Source: Pomphorhynchus laevis (lineage: Eukaryota; Acanthocephala; Palaeacanthocephala; Echinorhynchida; Pomphorhynchidae). Taken from it: a DNA stretch of 64,000 nt. A program made the translations under genes and the position numbers. Shown piece after piece: positions 42,370 through 54,784 of this stretch. Within the stretch, counting starts at the first letter, position 1; each line of letters starts with the position of its first letter. The notes under the pieces were generated by a model. That model made no database searches. It was not told where the DNA came from and saw nothing but the letters and a program-made list of their open reading frames with translations. Location: positions 186,001-250,000 of the forward strand of contig WNNJ02003526.1 of the NCBI GenBank assembly GCA_012934845.2, given 5' to 3'.

Positions 42370-43960
42370 CTTAGTCTTCTTATTTTACAGAGGACAGCTC
42401 GTACATCATCGAGAACACTCAAGGAAATCTTATCGCGAAAACTGGACTTATGGTTCAATAAGGAATATTCATTATTGTATTCCGAAGCATGGACATTGCA
42501 ACAAATTAACTCTCTTAAGGTTCGGTCAACCCTGACACGTGACTGGCGCAAGAGGTTTGTAAGTTTGGTTTTGGGTGGTAGGTTGAGTGCCGCTATACAT
42601 CTCGACAGTGAATCAAGCCCCGGTGTTCCATTGCAACCTGATGACATGATTAATTTAATATCCGTCCGAAGCTTGCTAAAGGACAAACACCCTACCGCTG
42701 CTCCGCTCGGCCAAGCTGCTATTGTCTGGACTTTACCTCTTACTGTGCCTAACTCCCACCCTGTGGTCTTTGATTCTATAGACAGTGAGCTCATTATACG
42801 GATTGCGAAGAGAGTAAAAGGTGGCGCTGGCCCCTCTAGGCTTGATGCCCAATCCTGGCTAAATATGCTCACAAAGTTCGGCAGGGAATCGACTGAATTG
42901 GCAAATGCAATTGCAGTATTCTCCAAATTGCTAGCAACGAAAGTCATATTGGCTGATACAGTCAATGTTCTAGCATCCAGTCGTTTAATCGCATTAACGA
43001 AAAAGTCAGGGATAAGACCAATGGGTATTGGCGACGTTAGCAGGAGAATCATGTCCAAGGTGATACTGTCTCTCGTTTCTGATGATGTCCAACAAGTTTG
43101 CGGACGATTACAGATGTGTGCCTGTCAACGATGCGGAGTTGAATGTGTGACACGCGCAGTTCGTGATATATTCATTGAGTATCCCAACTCAGTTCTTCTG
43201 ACTATCGATGCGGACAATGTTTTTAATAGGATCAATAGAAAAGCAGCCCTTATGAACATTGATCGTCTGTGCCCTTTGCTTTCCACTGTAATGCACAACT
43301 TTTTACCACAATCCTTCAGATTTCTCAATCGGCAACGAATTCATCTCATCTGAAGAGGGCTTTACGCAGGGTGATGTGCTAGCAATGCCTGCATTTGCAG
43401 TTGCAACACTACCCATCTTATCGCACATAGAAACAAAGTTTCCTAGCATTTAACAATTCTGGTATGCGGATGATGGTAGCCTGGTGGGAACACCTAATCA
43501 AATTAAAGACTCGTTCATGTTTTTACGCCAAATCGGTCCAGCTTTTGGGTTCCATGTCAATTCCAAAAAGTGCGTCTTGCTAACTTATCAAGAAAGAGAA
43601 TCCGACATGCGCAGCCTATTCGGCGGTACCGGAATTGAAATTCGTGTTGATTGTACCGTATTTCTTGGTGCTCCAGTTGGAAGAGATGGCTATGACCATA
43701 GTTCAATCACCGCAAAAGTATCGCAATTTTGCACACTCGTTAGTCGCATGGCCGAGGTCCGCATACTAGATGCTCAAGTAACATATACGAGCATGATTCG
43801 GGACCTACAAAAAAATGGATTCAAAGGCAGCGCACGCCCGACTGTCAATGCAACCAATTTGATGAACTACAGCATGTTATTCACAACAGTTTCAGTGAGA
43901 TTTTCGCTCTTGCAACCGCCGATGATAAATCAAGGTGGACACTATTCTCTCTTACATTAA
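42370..43960 (+). pseudogene. REL-type LINE reverse transcriptase (copy F)
   Basis: Frame 1 to 43353, frame 2 from 43484. RVKGGAGPSRLDAQSW, ALTKKSGIRPMGIGDVSRR, VLLTIDADNVFNRINRKAAL (motif A, Asp kept), EEGFTQGDVLAMPAFAV (B, about 43350-43400), QFWYADDGSLVGTPNQ (C), FHVNSKKCVLL (D), VFLGAPVGRDGYD (E). The RT core is complete, but a frameshift near 43340 and a stop just before QFWYADD separate motifs A, B and C. Confidence 0.8.
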
Positions 43961-44219
43961 ACTGCGGGAGCCTCGACATTGTCGATCCTTGTGTGAGCGC
44001 CCAAGAGGAATACAAATTCTTCCAAATCTTAAGTGAACCATTTTTGAATGGTCTACATGGAGGCGATCTAAGGACCGAGCAAACTATTTGCTCTGCTCGC
44101 ATCCGTTTACTGAAATCTGAAATTCAGGAATCACTAAGATCGAATGTCCTCTCAGAACTTGATGACACAACAGCAAGAACGGTTAAACATTCTTCGGTCA
44201 AGGGTGCTTCATCGTGATT

Positions 44220-44778
44220 ATCTATATACCCTACATATGAACCTCACACTCGTATCGATAACGCAGCATTTCGTGATGCGATAGGAACCAGATATAATAG
44301 TCTGTCGAGTGATGCGCCACTCACTGCCCATGCGGAGAACCCACTTCGCTTGGTCACTCACTCTCATGTGTCAACGGAGGGAACCCTTCAATCAGACATG
44401 ACTCAACACGTGACATTTTGGGGGATGAACTTACATAAATATGCAATGTTCAACGTTTTTGCTCCGTCCAACCTTTCGAAATCTACTTTAGCCTCTTTTG
44501 AGTATCATGAGCAACGAAAAAATTCGAAATACCAGGAGCGAGTGTCGTTGGTTGAACGAGCAAGTTTTATTCCTATTACGCTCTCTTGCATTGGCGGAAC
44601 AGGGAAGTTGGCTACTGCAGTTATCAAAAGAATAGCACACAAACTTGCAACAAAGAAAAGGCTGCCATATGCAAATGAAATATCGAGGATCCGGGAAAGA
44701 ATTGGACTGCAGCTTGCACGATGCATCTCGATGTGCATCCGGGGTCCGCGTTCTGCCCGCCACCGTCCGATGATGTGA
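44220..44778 (+). pseudogene. REL nuclease remnant (copy F)
   Basis: The C-terminal half is open at 44350-44778: MFNVFAPSN, FEYHEQRKNSKYQERVSLVE, ASFIPITLSCIGGTGKLATA, RIRERIGLQLARCISMCIRG. Compared with copies E and G the RHNxV block is missing and the RSD...DVCVFN core is scrambled (AMFNVFAPSN), so the nuclease is dead in this copy. Confidence 0.65.
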
Positions 44779-44870
44779 GTTAAAGAATACTAGTGCAGAC
44801 CTTTATAAATATTTATTATTTTATTATTTTCAAATAAATTTTCTTTTATAGAAAAATTATTATTAATTTA

Positions 44871-45223
44871 CACCAGAGTGAGTAAAAGCTCGTTACAAGG
44901 TGAGTCACAATAGTCACAAAGTCACAATAGTCACAATACTAGTTAAGACTCTTAGATTAAATTTATATTATTTTCTAACAAATTTTCTTACTTTAAAAAA
45001 TATTATTATATTATTATTTTTATTGTATTTTATGCTCCAAAATTTCAAATTTAAAATATGAACAAACTTCATATATTTGATTTAATCGAAACCTTATAAT
45101 TGAAAATATATCATAAGTTGTATTGATTATTTGTTCTTAATAGCATATTTCCTGCATTTAAAAAGCAACAATGGGAACTGCGTACGCATTACGACTCTAC
45201 ATTGTAAAGAAGATATGTGCACC
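44871..45223. other. spacer before the array
   Basis: AT-rich, non-coding. AGTCACAA repeats at 44900-44940. The last 25 bp lead directly into the first 671-bp unit (ATTATATATGTGCAACATT at 45224). Confidence 0.5.
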
Positions 45224-48200
45224 ATTATATATGTGCAACATTAGATATGTACAGTCCAACAGATGATATAATCCTTATTCTTTAATATAATATAATTCTT
45301 TATAATAATTCTTAATAATATAATTGTTGCCCGTTACGAGGATACGGGAAAGAATTGAACTGCAGCTTGCACGATGCATCTCGATGTGCATCTGGTGTCC
45401 GCCTTCTGCCCGCCACCGTACAATGATGTGAGTTAAAGAACCCTAGTGCAGACCCTTATAAATAGTTATTATTTTATTATTTTCAGATAAATTTTCTATC
45501 ATAAAAATACACACCAAAGCCAAAAGGCTATTCAGGCAGAGTCCAAAAATAAGAAAAGCAAATATTCAGTCAACGTAGCTAATTAGGATATTCCAGTGGT
45601 AGTGTTGAATGACGGCATTGTTCACGTATCCATTTGCAGCATCGTGATTTAAACGTTCTCAAACTAGGGGCTACAATGACTTCCTCAGGCAACGAATTCC
45701 ACATGTAAATACCTCTCCTCGAGAGTCCATACACTTTTGGTAATCTGCCAAATCCAAATTTATACAAGTCTCTGATATGTCCCCGCAACTTACCTACACG
45801 CCTAGTGATTACATCGGTGAGATAACCTACCGCATCATTCGGCATATGCCATAGACATAGCATTTGCAAGGATATGAACCTCTCACGTACCGACATTATA
45901 TATGTGCAACATTAGATATGTACAGTCCAACTGATGACATAATCCTTATTCTTTAATATAATATAATTCTTTATAATAATTCTTAATAATATAATTGTTG
46001 CCCGTTACGAGGATCCGGGAAAGAATTGGACTGCAGCTTGCACGATGCATCTCGATGTGCATCTGGTGTCCGCCTTCTGCCCGCCACCGTACAATGATGT
46101 GAGTTAAAGAATACTAGTGCAGACCCTTATAAATAGTTATTATTTTATTATTTTCAGATAAATTTTCTATCATAAAAATACACACCAAAGCCAAAAGGCT
46201 ATTCAGGCAGAGTCCAAAAATAAGAAAAGCAAATATTCAGTCAACGTAGCTAATTAGGATATTCCAGTGGTAGTGTTGAATGACGGCATTGTTCACGTAT
46301 CCATTTGCAGCATCGTGATTTAAACGTTCTCAAACTAGGGGCTACAATGACTTCCTCAGGCAACGAATTCCACATGTAAATACCTCTCCTCGAGAGTCCA
46401 TACACTTTTGGTAATCTGCCAAATCCAAATTTATACAAGTCTCTGATATGTCCCCGCAACTTACCTACACGCCTAGTGATTACATCGGTGAGATAACCTA
46501 CCGCATCATTCGGCATATGCCATAGACATAGCATTTGCAAGGATATGAACCTCTCACGTACCGACATTATATATGTGCAACATTAGATATGTACAGTCCA
46601 ACAGATGATATAATCCTTATTCTTTAATATAATATAATTCTCTATAATAATTCTTAATAATATAATTGTTGCCCGTTACGAGGATCCGGGAAAGAATTGG
46701 ACTGCAGCTTGCACGATGCATCTCGATGTGCATCTGGTGTCCGCCTTCTGCCCGCCACCGTACAATGATGTGAGTTAAAGAATACTAGTGCAGACCCTTA
46801 TAAATAGTTATTATTTTATTATTTTCAGATAAATTTTCTATCATAAAAATACACACCAAAGCCAAAAGGCTATTCAGGCAGAGTCCAAAAATAAGAAAAG
46901 CAAATATTCAGTCAACGTAGCTAATTAGGATATTCCAGTGGTAGTGTTGAATGACGGCATTGTTCACGTATCCATTTGCAGCATCGTGATTTAAACGTTC
47001 TCAAACTAGGGGCTACAATGACTTCCTCAGGCAACGAATTCCACATGTAAATACCTCTCCTCGAGAGTCCATACACTTTTGGTAATCTGCCAAATCCAAA
47101 TTTATACAAGTCTCTGATATGTCCCCGCAACTTACCTACACGCCTAGTGATTACATCGGTGAGATAACCTACCGCATCATTCGGCATATGCCATAGACAT
47201 AGCATTTGCAAGGATATGAACCTCTCACGTACCGACATTATATATGTGCAACATTAGATATGTACAGTCCAACTGATGACATAATCCTTATTCTTTAATA
47301 TAATATAATTCTTGATAATAATTCTTAATAATATAATTGTTGCCCGTTACGAGGATCCGGGAAAGAATTGGACTGCAGCTTGCACGATGCATCTCGATGT
47401 GCATCTGGTGTCCGCCTTCTGCCCGCCACCGTACAATGATGTGAGTTAAAGAATACTAGTGCAGACCCTTATAAATAGTTATTATTTTATTATTTTCAGA
47501 TAAATTTTCTATCATAAAAATACACACCAAAGCCAAAAGGCTATTCAGGCAGAGTCCAAAAATAAGAAAAGCAAATATTCAGTCAACGTAGCTAATTAGG
47601 ATATTCCAGTGGTAGTGTTGAATGACGGCATTGTTCACGTATCCATTTGCAGCATCGTGATTTAAACGTTCTCAAACTAGTGGCTACAATGACTTCCCCA
47701 GGCAACGAATTCCACATGTAAATACCTCTCCTCGAGAGTCCATACACTTTTGGTAATCTGCCAAATCCAAATTTATACAAGTCTCTGATATGTCCCCGCA
47801 ACTTACCTACACGCCTAGTGATTACATCGGTGAGATAACCTACCGCATCATTCGGCATATGCCATAGACATAGCATTTGCAAGGATATGAACCTCTCACG
47901 TACCGACATTATATATGTGCAACATTAGATATTTACAGTCCAACTGATGACATAATCCTTATTCTTTAATATAATATAATTCTTTATAATAATTCTTAAT
48001 AATATAATTGTTGCCCGTTACGAGGATCCGGGAAAGAATTGGACTGCAGCTTGCACGATGCATCTCGATGTGCATCTGGTGTCCGCCTTCTACCCGCCAC
48101 CGTCCGATGATGTGAGTTGAAGAATACTAGTGCAGACCCTTATAAATATTTATTATTTTATTATTTTCAGATAAATTTTCTATCATAAAAATACACACCA

Positions 48201-49249
48201 AAGCCAAAAGGCTATTCAGGCAGAGTCCAAAAATAAGAAAAGCAAATATTCAGTCAACGTAGCTAATTAGGATATTCCAGTGGTAGTGTTGAATGACGGC
48301 ATTGTTCACGTATCCATTTGCAGCATCGTGATTTAAACGTTCTCAAACTAGGGGCTACAATGACTTCCTCAGGCAACGAATTCCACATGTAAATACCTCT
48401 CCTCGAGAGTCCATACACTTTTGGTAATCTGCCAAATCCAAATTTATACAAGTCTCTGATATGTCCCCGCAACTTACCTACACGCCTAGTGATTACATCG
48501 GTGAGATAACCTACCGCATCATTCGGCATATGCCATAGACATAGCATTTGCAAGGATATGAACCTCTCACGTACCGACATTATATATGTGCAACATTAGA
48601 TATGTACAGTCCAACTGATGACATAATCCTTATTCTTTAATATAATATAATTCTTGATAATAATTCTTAATAATATAATTGTTGCCCGTTACGAGGATCC
48701 GGGAAAGAATTGGACTGCAGCTTGCACGATGCATCTCGATGTGCATCTGGTGTCCGCCTTCTGCCCGCCACCGTACAATGATGTGAGTTAAAGAATACTA
48801 GTGCAGACCCTTATAAATAGTTATTATTTTATTATTTTCAGATAAATTTTCTATCATAAAAATACACACCAAAGCCAAAAGGCTATTCAGGCAGAGTCCA
48901 AAAATAAGAAAAGCAAATATTCAGTCAACGTAGCTAATTAGGATATTCCAGTGGTAGTGTTGAATGACGGCATTGTTCACGTATCCATTTGCAGCATCGT
49001 GATTTAAACGTTCTCAAACTAGGGGCTACAATGACTTCCTCAGGCAACGAATTCCACATGTAAATACCTCTCCTCGAGAGTCCATACACTTTTGGTAATC
49101 TGCCAAATCCAAATTTATACAAGTCTCTGCTATGTCCCCGCAACTTACCTACACGCCTAGTGATTACATCGGTGAGATAACCTACCGCATCATTCGGCAT
49201 ATGCCATAGACATAGCATTTCCAAGGATATGAACCTCTCACGTACCGAC
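45224..49249 (-). repeat. 671-bp tandem array, six units
   Basis: Units start at 45224, 45895, 46566, 47237, 47908 and 48579, each exactly 671 bp and differing by only a few bases. Each unit holds, left to right: an AT spacer (about 130 bp), a copy of the REL copy F 3' end (CCGGGAAAGAATTGGACTGC to TTTTCAGATAAATTTTC), then the K-family 3' end on the minus strand with its hairpin and the last 105 codons of ORF2. The sixth unit runs without a break into K2. Five units thus repeat a REL/K tail-to-tail junction. Confidence 0.95.
45579..45896 (-). pseudogene. K-family ORF2 C-terminus, array unit 1
   Basis: 105 residues MSVRERFISL to LPLEYPN, identical in units 1, 2, 3 and 5; unit 4 (47592-47909) has two changes (SLPGE, VATSL). 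It is the RT thumb end (RGIYMWNSLPEE), not a separate gene; the apparent Met start lies at the unit junction. The same open stretch recurs at 46250, 46921, 47592 and 48263. Confidence 0.9.
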
Positions 49250-51908
49250 AACATCCCAATACGACTTAGACGTACATAATAGTCAATACCACTTAAGCCA
49301 ATACAGAGCCTCGATCCGCGCCTAAGAATAGACTCCAGGTCTAATAGTTCTTGCTTAGTGACAGGGAAACAAGCATGAATGCAGCACTCCAAGTGTGGCC
49401 TGACGAGGGAGATGAATAACTTCTTGAACATATGACAGCTTAACCTGAGGAATGCATTTTTAATACAATATAACGCCCTAGTAGCTTTACCTAGAAAGAA
49501 GTCGGTGTTCAACTTTGTTTTCAAAGATCGATATACAATAATCCCTAAATCCTTATGATAAGACACTTCCTTTAAGACAATATCTCCAATATAGTACCTT
49601 AGAGTTTCAATTGGGCGACCTAGTTGCATGAGGACACATTTATCAACATTCAACCGTAGTCCGGTAGAATCGCACGACTTGATCAGAGAGTTTAGATCAT
49701 TTTGTAACGATACTCGATCAGCAGGACTTCTAATGATCGATCAAATCTTCAGATCGTCTGCAAAAGCTAGATGAGAGCATGATAAGCGGAGTAGCAGATC
49801 ATTAATGAAGATTATAAAGAGCAGTGGGCCAAGGACTGATCCATGTGGTACGCCAGAATGAACATTCACCGAATAAGAAAACACACCCCACACAAACTCG
49901 GAAAGACCTATTCGATAGAAATTGCCTGACCTACTCACAAATATATGAATGGAGTCCATAGTGATACAGTAAAGACACTATGCTGTCGTGTGGTACCCTA
50001 TCAAAAGCTTTCGAAAAATCAAGGAATACTTTATGAACCTGAAACCCAGCCTCTAGAGCATCAGTCCATTTTTCACGCGCAGTTAGTAGGTTAGTAAGGC
50101 ATGAACGTCCGATCCTGAAACCATGTTGAGATTCAACCAATATGTGATTACGATCCAAATGATCCCTGATTTTACTAGCGATGATTCTTTCTTAAAGTTT
50201 GCAGAATACGCTAGTCAAGCTAATGGGCCGAAAGTCCGCGCTAAAGCTAGCAGGAAGCTTTTTGGGAATAGGCACCACAATTGCACACTTCCAACTGCCA
50301 GGAATCCAAGATGTTTCTAAGCTGTATCTGAAGAACATAGTTAAATCATTGCTCAGTACGTTCGCTAGGGATTTGACGAGGAAGGGGGCGATATTGTCTG
50401 GTCCCGGAGATGTAAACGAATCGAGCTTCATAACCTCGTTCAACACCTCATCCACTCTGAGTGGACGAACACAACACTGATGAGCAACCGGAACATACTT
50501 CCAACTAAAGTCATGCAGTTTGTTAGAGGTCAAAGCCTGTGCCAAGAAGCCATCAGCTAAATGTTGAACGATTAGAGACGGATCGGTCAAAGTTTCAGTT
50601 GGCGTTTGGATTGAGCTAATTGTGGCGACAAGTGTTCTGTTGTTTCTTACATAAGACCAAAACCTCCTAGGATTCAAAGATGAATCCATGGCGATAATAT
50701 CTTCGTACGAATAGCGTTTCTGAAATTTTAGCCGATTGCATAAGTTCCGAGAGTCGATGTAGGCACGTTTGGAAGCAGGAGAACGCCTAAATTCGCGCCA
50801 CAATTTATTGCGGGATATGATAGCATCAAGAAGCTCTATGTTGAACCTAGTAGGATACCCATTTCTGGACTTGCAGGAACGTAGCAGAGCAAAGATATCA
50901 GAAATTTGCTTCAATTTATCATGGAGCAGATCAAAAACTACTGGAACCTCCAAACCGAAGTGAATACGAAGGCTATCACAGATACTCTTTGGGAAGCTTG
51001 CAGTTAGTTGACCAGCATCAACACCTACCGAACAACGTTTTTTAAAATTAGAGTTTTGTGAGTCCCTGTTGAACAGCGACATTCGCATAGAGATGACACA
51101 GTGATCGCTATTGCCAATTGGTGCGTCATAACGAACACCTGAAACGTCACCCAAACATTTAGTAAAGACCAAATCGGGTATAGAAGGCGTCCCTGTCACA
51201 CAAGTATGTTCTTTAATATGTTGAACTAGTAGCATCTCGAGTAAGATAAGTCACGCGGTACTTTCCCAATTCCGTGAATTGGTCGTGAATGACTATTTTT
51301 CCAGTCTATTTTGGGGAATATTGAAGTCACACAGGAGCAAAATCAGAGGATACGAAGGTAAACTCAGCAAATGTGGTTTAATAGGGTCAAATCTTAATTA
51401 ATAGGACAGAGAACGGTAAAGGACGCAGAATCGGGATCGTTGACCATTTCTCAGTGTAAAAGCAAGAGCTTCAAAGGAAGAACCAATATCGTCGCGAAAA
51501 GCAAAGATATTCGATACCAGGAGACTATTTCGCACATAGGCGGCTACCCCCACCTCCACGTTTACCACACGAGCGATCCGAACGTATTAGAAAATAGTTA
51601 GGGATGGCAACACAATCATCCGAAATGGTAGAATGTAGCCATGTTTCGTTTATACAAAATACATCAAAACGTTTCGAAGCAATTATGAATTTAATTTCAG
51701 AGAACTGAGCCAGGAGACTACGAACATTTGAATAACCGGCAAAAATGTTCTTATAATGGAAACATGTGACACGCTCGGTGATCCTAGCGAAGTCTACTAG
51801 TTTCCCTACACAGGAACCATCACTACTAAAGAGGTCTGACTCTACAGAAGTAAGGGATGCCACCGGACAATGGGACGCCATTTGAACACCCGAAAATTCC
51901 GGACCCAT
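48934..51908 (-). pseudogene. K2 ORF2: endonuclease and RT
   Basis: ATG at 51908 overlaps ORF1 by 67 bp in the same -1 phase as K1. Endonuclease pieces: AGYSNVRSLLAQF, VFCINETWLHSTI, SDRSCGKRGGGG, LCDFNIP (out of frame, about 51320-51345), LVFTKCLGD, IGNSDHCVISM. RT: NPRRFWSYVRNN (Trp kept, unlike K1), DFRPISLTSVF, ESQHGFRIGRSCLTNLL, KVFLDFSKAFDRVPHDSI (A), HSGVPHGSVLGPLLF (B, His for Gln), HLAFADDLKI (C), MNVDKCVLMQLG (D), thumb to LPLEYPN. Frames break near 51500, 51240, 50180, 49940 and 49700. Confidence 0.8.
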
Positions 51909-52941
51909 AAGTTGCCCTCACCACTTTCCAGACGTTGATCTTTTGAGTCTAGAACAACTTTTAAAAGTCTCTGCCTATCTGAAAGTTTCTTGCCTAGACG
52001 AAAAGCTCTTCGAACTTTTAAACACTTCGCAACATCCACATCGCTCTGAAGACAAATCTTAGAAAACACCGCGCGAAGATGCACAATATCGTCATCCAGT
52101 CTACTTTGGGGATTATTACTGAGAGATTCTTCAACACCGCTCACGATAACGTTTAACTCTCTTCTCTAATTAAATTGTCTAGAGCTAAATTGTTTAGAGC
52201 TAACAGACGGAACTAATAAAGAATGAGTCTCAGGGGTAATTGATGGCCGTCGATGATTTGGAGGAATCACTGCATGTTGTTTATTGTTTGGAAGGCCAAC
52301 TATTTGTCGTAGATTATCTATAGGCCTAACGATAATCTGACTAGCCTTTACAAGATCCTTAACGCTCTTAATTAGCGGGGCTACTATAGGAGCAACACAT
52401 AAACTGCAGCGGGGATGCATTAGCTGCGGGTAAGCACAAGGATGCCCACTACAATCACTACCCAGAGGACAGTTTTGAGAACAATCACTGCCAGAGGAAG
52501 TGTTAACACGAGTTGACAAATCAACATTCGCATGCTTGAGGCCGGAACGTTTGTCATCTACAACAAGACCGACGCCGCTCGAGTCCAATATATGGGGATG
52601 AACAATAGAATCCATAACAGGAAGTTGTTTAAAGGAGTAATCCATCACATTAGTCTCATGCAATGCATCCCTAACGAAGCATTGAGTTGAATTGAATTGT
52701 TATTGAAGCGTATGATTGAACGATCGTCCAGTTCTAACTTCGACTGCTGCGTGATAGAATGATTGAGTACATGAATAGCATTATTGGTTCTTATCTCAGA
52801 TAATTTTGAAGTGGCCGAAACATCATCAATCTTTGACGACGAGCTGCTTGACTGTCTGCACGCTTCTGAACTCTTTTCTGGTTCGTCAATACTACGATCT
52901 TCTCCATCGTTGTGACTGTTTGAATCTGCGTTCCTCTCCAA
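51842..52941 (-). pseudogene. K2 ORF1
   Basis: Three open pieces: 52645-52941 (Ser/Asp-rich N-part), 52166-52663 and 51842-52144. The last matches the ORF1 C-terminal domain of K1 (VRRAFRLGKKLSDRQRLLKV; NLWVRNFRVFKWRPIVRW) but lacks about 50 residues that K1 has between LLKVVL and the end, so an internal deletion is likely. The middle piece has several Cys (GSDCSQNCPLGSDCSGHPC, MHPRCSLC). Confidence 0.65.
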
Positions 52942-53545
52942 AGCATTTATCGATACTTACTCGCCACAATGGCCCTTGAACAACAAGGAGAGCAATTCGG
53001 AGGCACAGAACCCACAAACAAAATCCCTAGACAGTAGAGATTTCGTCAGACAAGATGGATCGTTGACAGTTGTCCATATGTCGCATCCAGATCTGCTGCA
53101 AGAGACCTCGTGTTGCTCATACCCAGAGGAGGGGTTTGCTAATTTTGGTACAGTCTGATTGCGAGTACTGTTAATCTGCTGACTTGCTAAGCATTTTTTC
53201 GTTTCTGTCTTCTTTGTCCTTTCCGTCGATTGTTGTGTCCACTCGCTTCGCTCGTTGTAATCGAATAATTGTGTTTAAGCTTGTGTGTTCAGTGGGCTTG
53301 CTTGTAAGTAGTTATGTGTATTTAAGCTTGTATAAGTAGTATGTGTTAAAGTTTATATCTTTGAACGGTTATTTGAATCGAGTAATCGAGGCTGTCTTTG
53401 TAATTAGTGTAATCACTTTATCGATACTGATTGTTCTGTATGTTTAATTGTAAGTAGTAGTTGTTAGCAAGATAGTTTAATCGTGTCCGAGATAGTCCAC
53501 CGAGATTTTTGAACTTGTATATATTAATATTGTAACTATTTAGTA

Positions 53546-53569
53546 ATTGTAAGAATTTTAATAACCAAG
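53546..53569 (-). promoter_or_regulatory. shared 5'-end motif (K2)
   Basis: Minus strand CTTGGTTATTA-AAATTCTTACAAT. The same motif occurs at the 5' end of REL copy E (33970-33993) and in both arms of the foldback element (30531-30555, 30628-30652). It may be an initiator-type promoter or a common 5' end captured by template switching. Confidence 0.5.
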
Positions 53570-53604
53570 ACAATTTTAACGTGAAATCCAAAGGAGTTTT
53601 TATT

Positions 53605-54075
53605 ATGTAAAGGAGTTGCACAGTTTCCTTATGAGGAGAGACTAAGAATGCTAGTCATGTGTTCTATCCGGTCACGTTTAATGTATTTAGATTTGGTAGT
53701 GTTGTATAAGATCGATAAAGGTTATGACGGATGCCCAATAAATTGTGTAAGTTTGAATCATCAAGCCTGTCATCGAGGACATAGTTTGCATCTTAAAGCT
53801 CAATATCATGGACGGTACCCTCTAATATATCGTCTTTCGCATCGAGCTGTTAGCGTGTGGAACATGTTACCGGATTTTTTGATATCTATCCATGACATTG
53901 ATATATTCAAACGAAAATTATTAGAATGGATACGACATCCTGATCAGCAAACTATCCGAATGGCATACACGTCAGATCAACGATAATTTCAAAAACTTAA
54001 CAGACTAAATAGTCTAACAGACTAACAGACTAAACATTTGAGCAGACTAAACAGCCTACGGGCTTTGTCTTGTGT
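53605..54075 (+). mobile_element. K-family 3' fragment K3
   Basis: 5'-truncated copy: QFPYEERLRMLVMCSIRSRL, LVVLYKIDKGYDG, HRGHSLHLKAQYHGRYP, YRLSHRAVSVWNMLPDFL, then a stop at 53986 and a 3' UTR with CAGCCTACGGGCTTTG (54052-54067). The thumb end is open (53648-53986). It sits directly behind the 5' end of K2. Confidence 0.75.
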
Positions 54076-54784
54076 ATCAATAATAATATCAAAATTCCAG
54101 GAAATTCACGAGTTCTCGTTTTAAGTCTTGGTTGAATTGCGAAACATTATATCGTCCTATCTTTCTCAAACACGGCTAATACGATAGTGATTGATTGTGT
54201 GTAAACGATGTTCCATGCTGCTTTTCAATTACTATTTATTAAAATATAAATTTAATGAATATCATCTATATAGTAGGAGAAAACGGAAAACGGGTAAAAG
54301 AATTTTAAACTTCCGTTTTGCAATGTGAATAGTTGCGTTTGCTATAAATAGAGCAAACAGAAAAATGAAATTGATTGAAAAGAAATTTTTACCAAAGTAA
54401 ATTGTAAGTAATATTTGTATTCAATCGAATTTCCAAGTGTCATTTTTATTTTTTAGACTCAATTTAAACTCGTGATTGTTATTGAATAATTTAAATCGAA
54501 ACTTTAAAATCAGGGTTGTTTATTTTATATCAAATTTGAATAACATCTTCAGTATATAGGAATAAAAACTTGAAATTCAAGGGAAGAAACTAAACATTTT
54601 GTTCTTTTTGGTGCTAAATTTCAAAAAAATAAATTAATTATCGGTTAATTATCTAATTTTTATATGTATTTCATCTTTTAATTTCATCCTACTGAACGCT
54701 ATTATTATATTTAACATCTTATTTAACATTTTAATATTTTATTTAATATATTTTCTACATCTGTATATTTTATTATTAATTTAC
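54076..54784. other. non-coding, no feature seen
   Basis: AT-rich sequence between two K-family fragments facing each other tail to tail. No ORF with motifs. Confidence 0.5.

Larger units (their letters stand above)
41741..44870 (+). mobile_element. REL-type LINE, copy F
   Basis: Plus strand. 5' UTR with TTATAATTCTTACAATC (about 41822), CXC domain (41924-42331), RT (42280-43960), partly deleted nuclease region (44220-44778), 3' UTR to about 44870. More decayed than copy E: several frameshifts and a deletion across the Cys/His cluster. Its 3' end sequence was later copied into the 671-bp array. Confidence 0.8.
48579..53575 (-). mobile_element. CR1-like LINE K2
   Basis: Minus-strand copy with ORF2 (48934-51908), ORF1 (51842-52941) and 5' UTR (52942-53575) starting with the shared CTTGGTTATTA motif (53546-53569 on the minus strand). 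Its 3' 671 bp is the last unit of the array. About five breaks in ORF2 and two in ORF1. Confidence 0.85.

Noticed and set aside
45579-48580. Five small identical genes of 105 residues
   Set aside because: They are repeated copies of the K-family RT C-terminus inside the 671-bp array, with a start codon created at the unit junction.
33970-53569. A 19.6-kb transposon bounded by 24-bp inverted repeats
   Set aside because: The bounding motif is at LINE 5' ends in each case and no transposase is present; a shared 5' motif explains it more simply.
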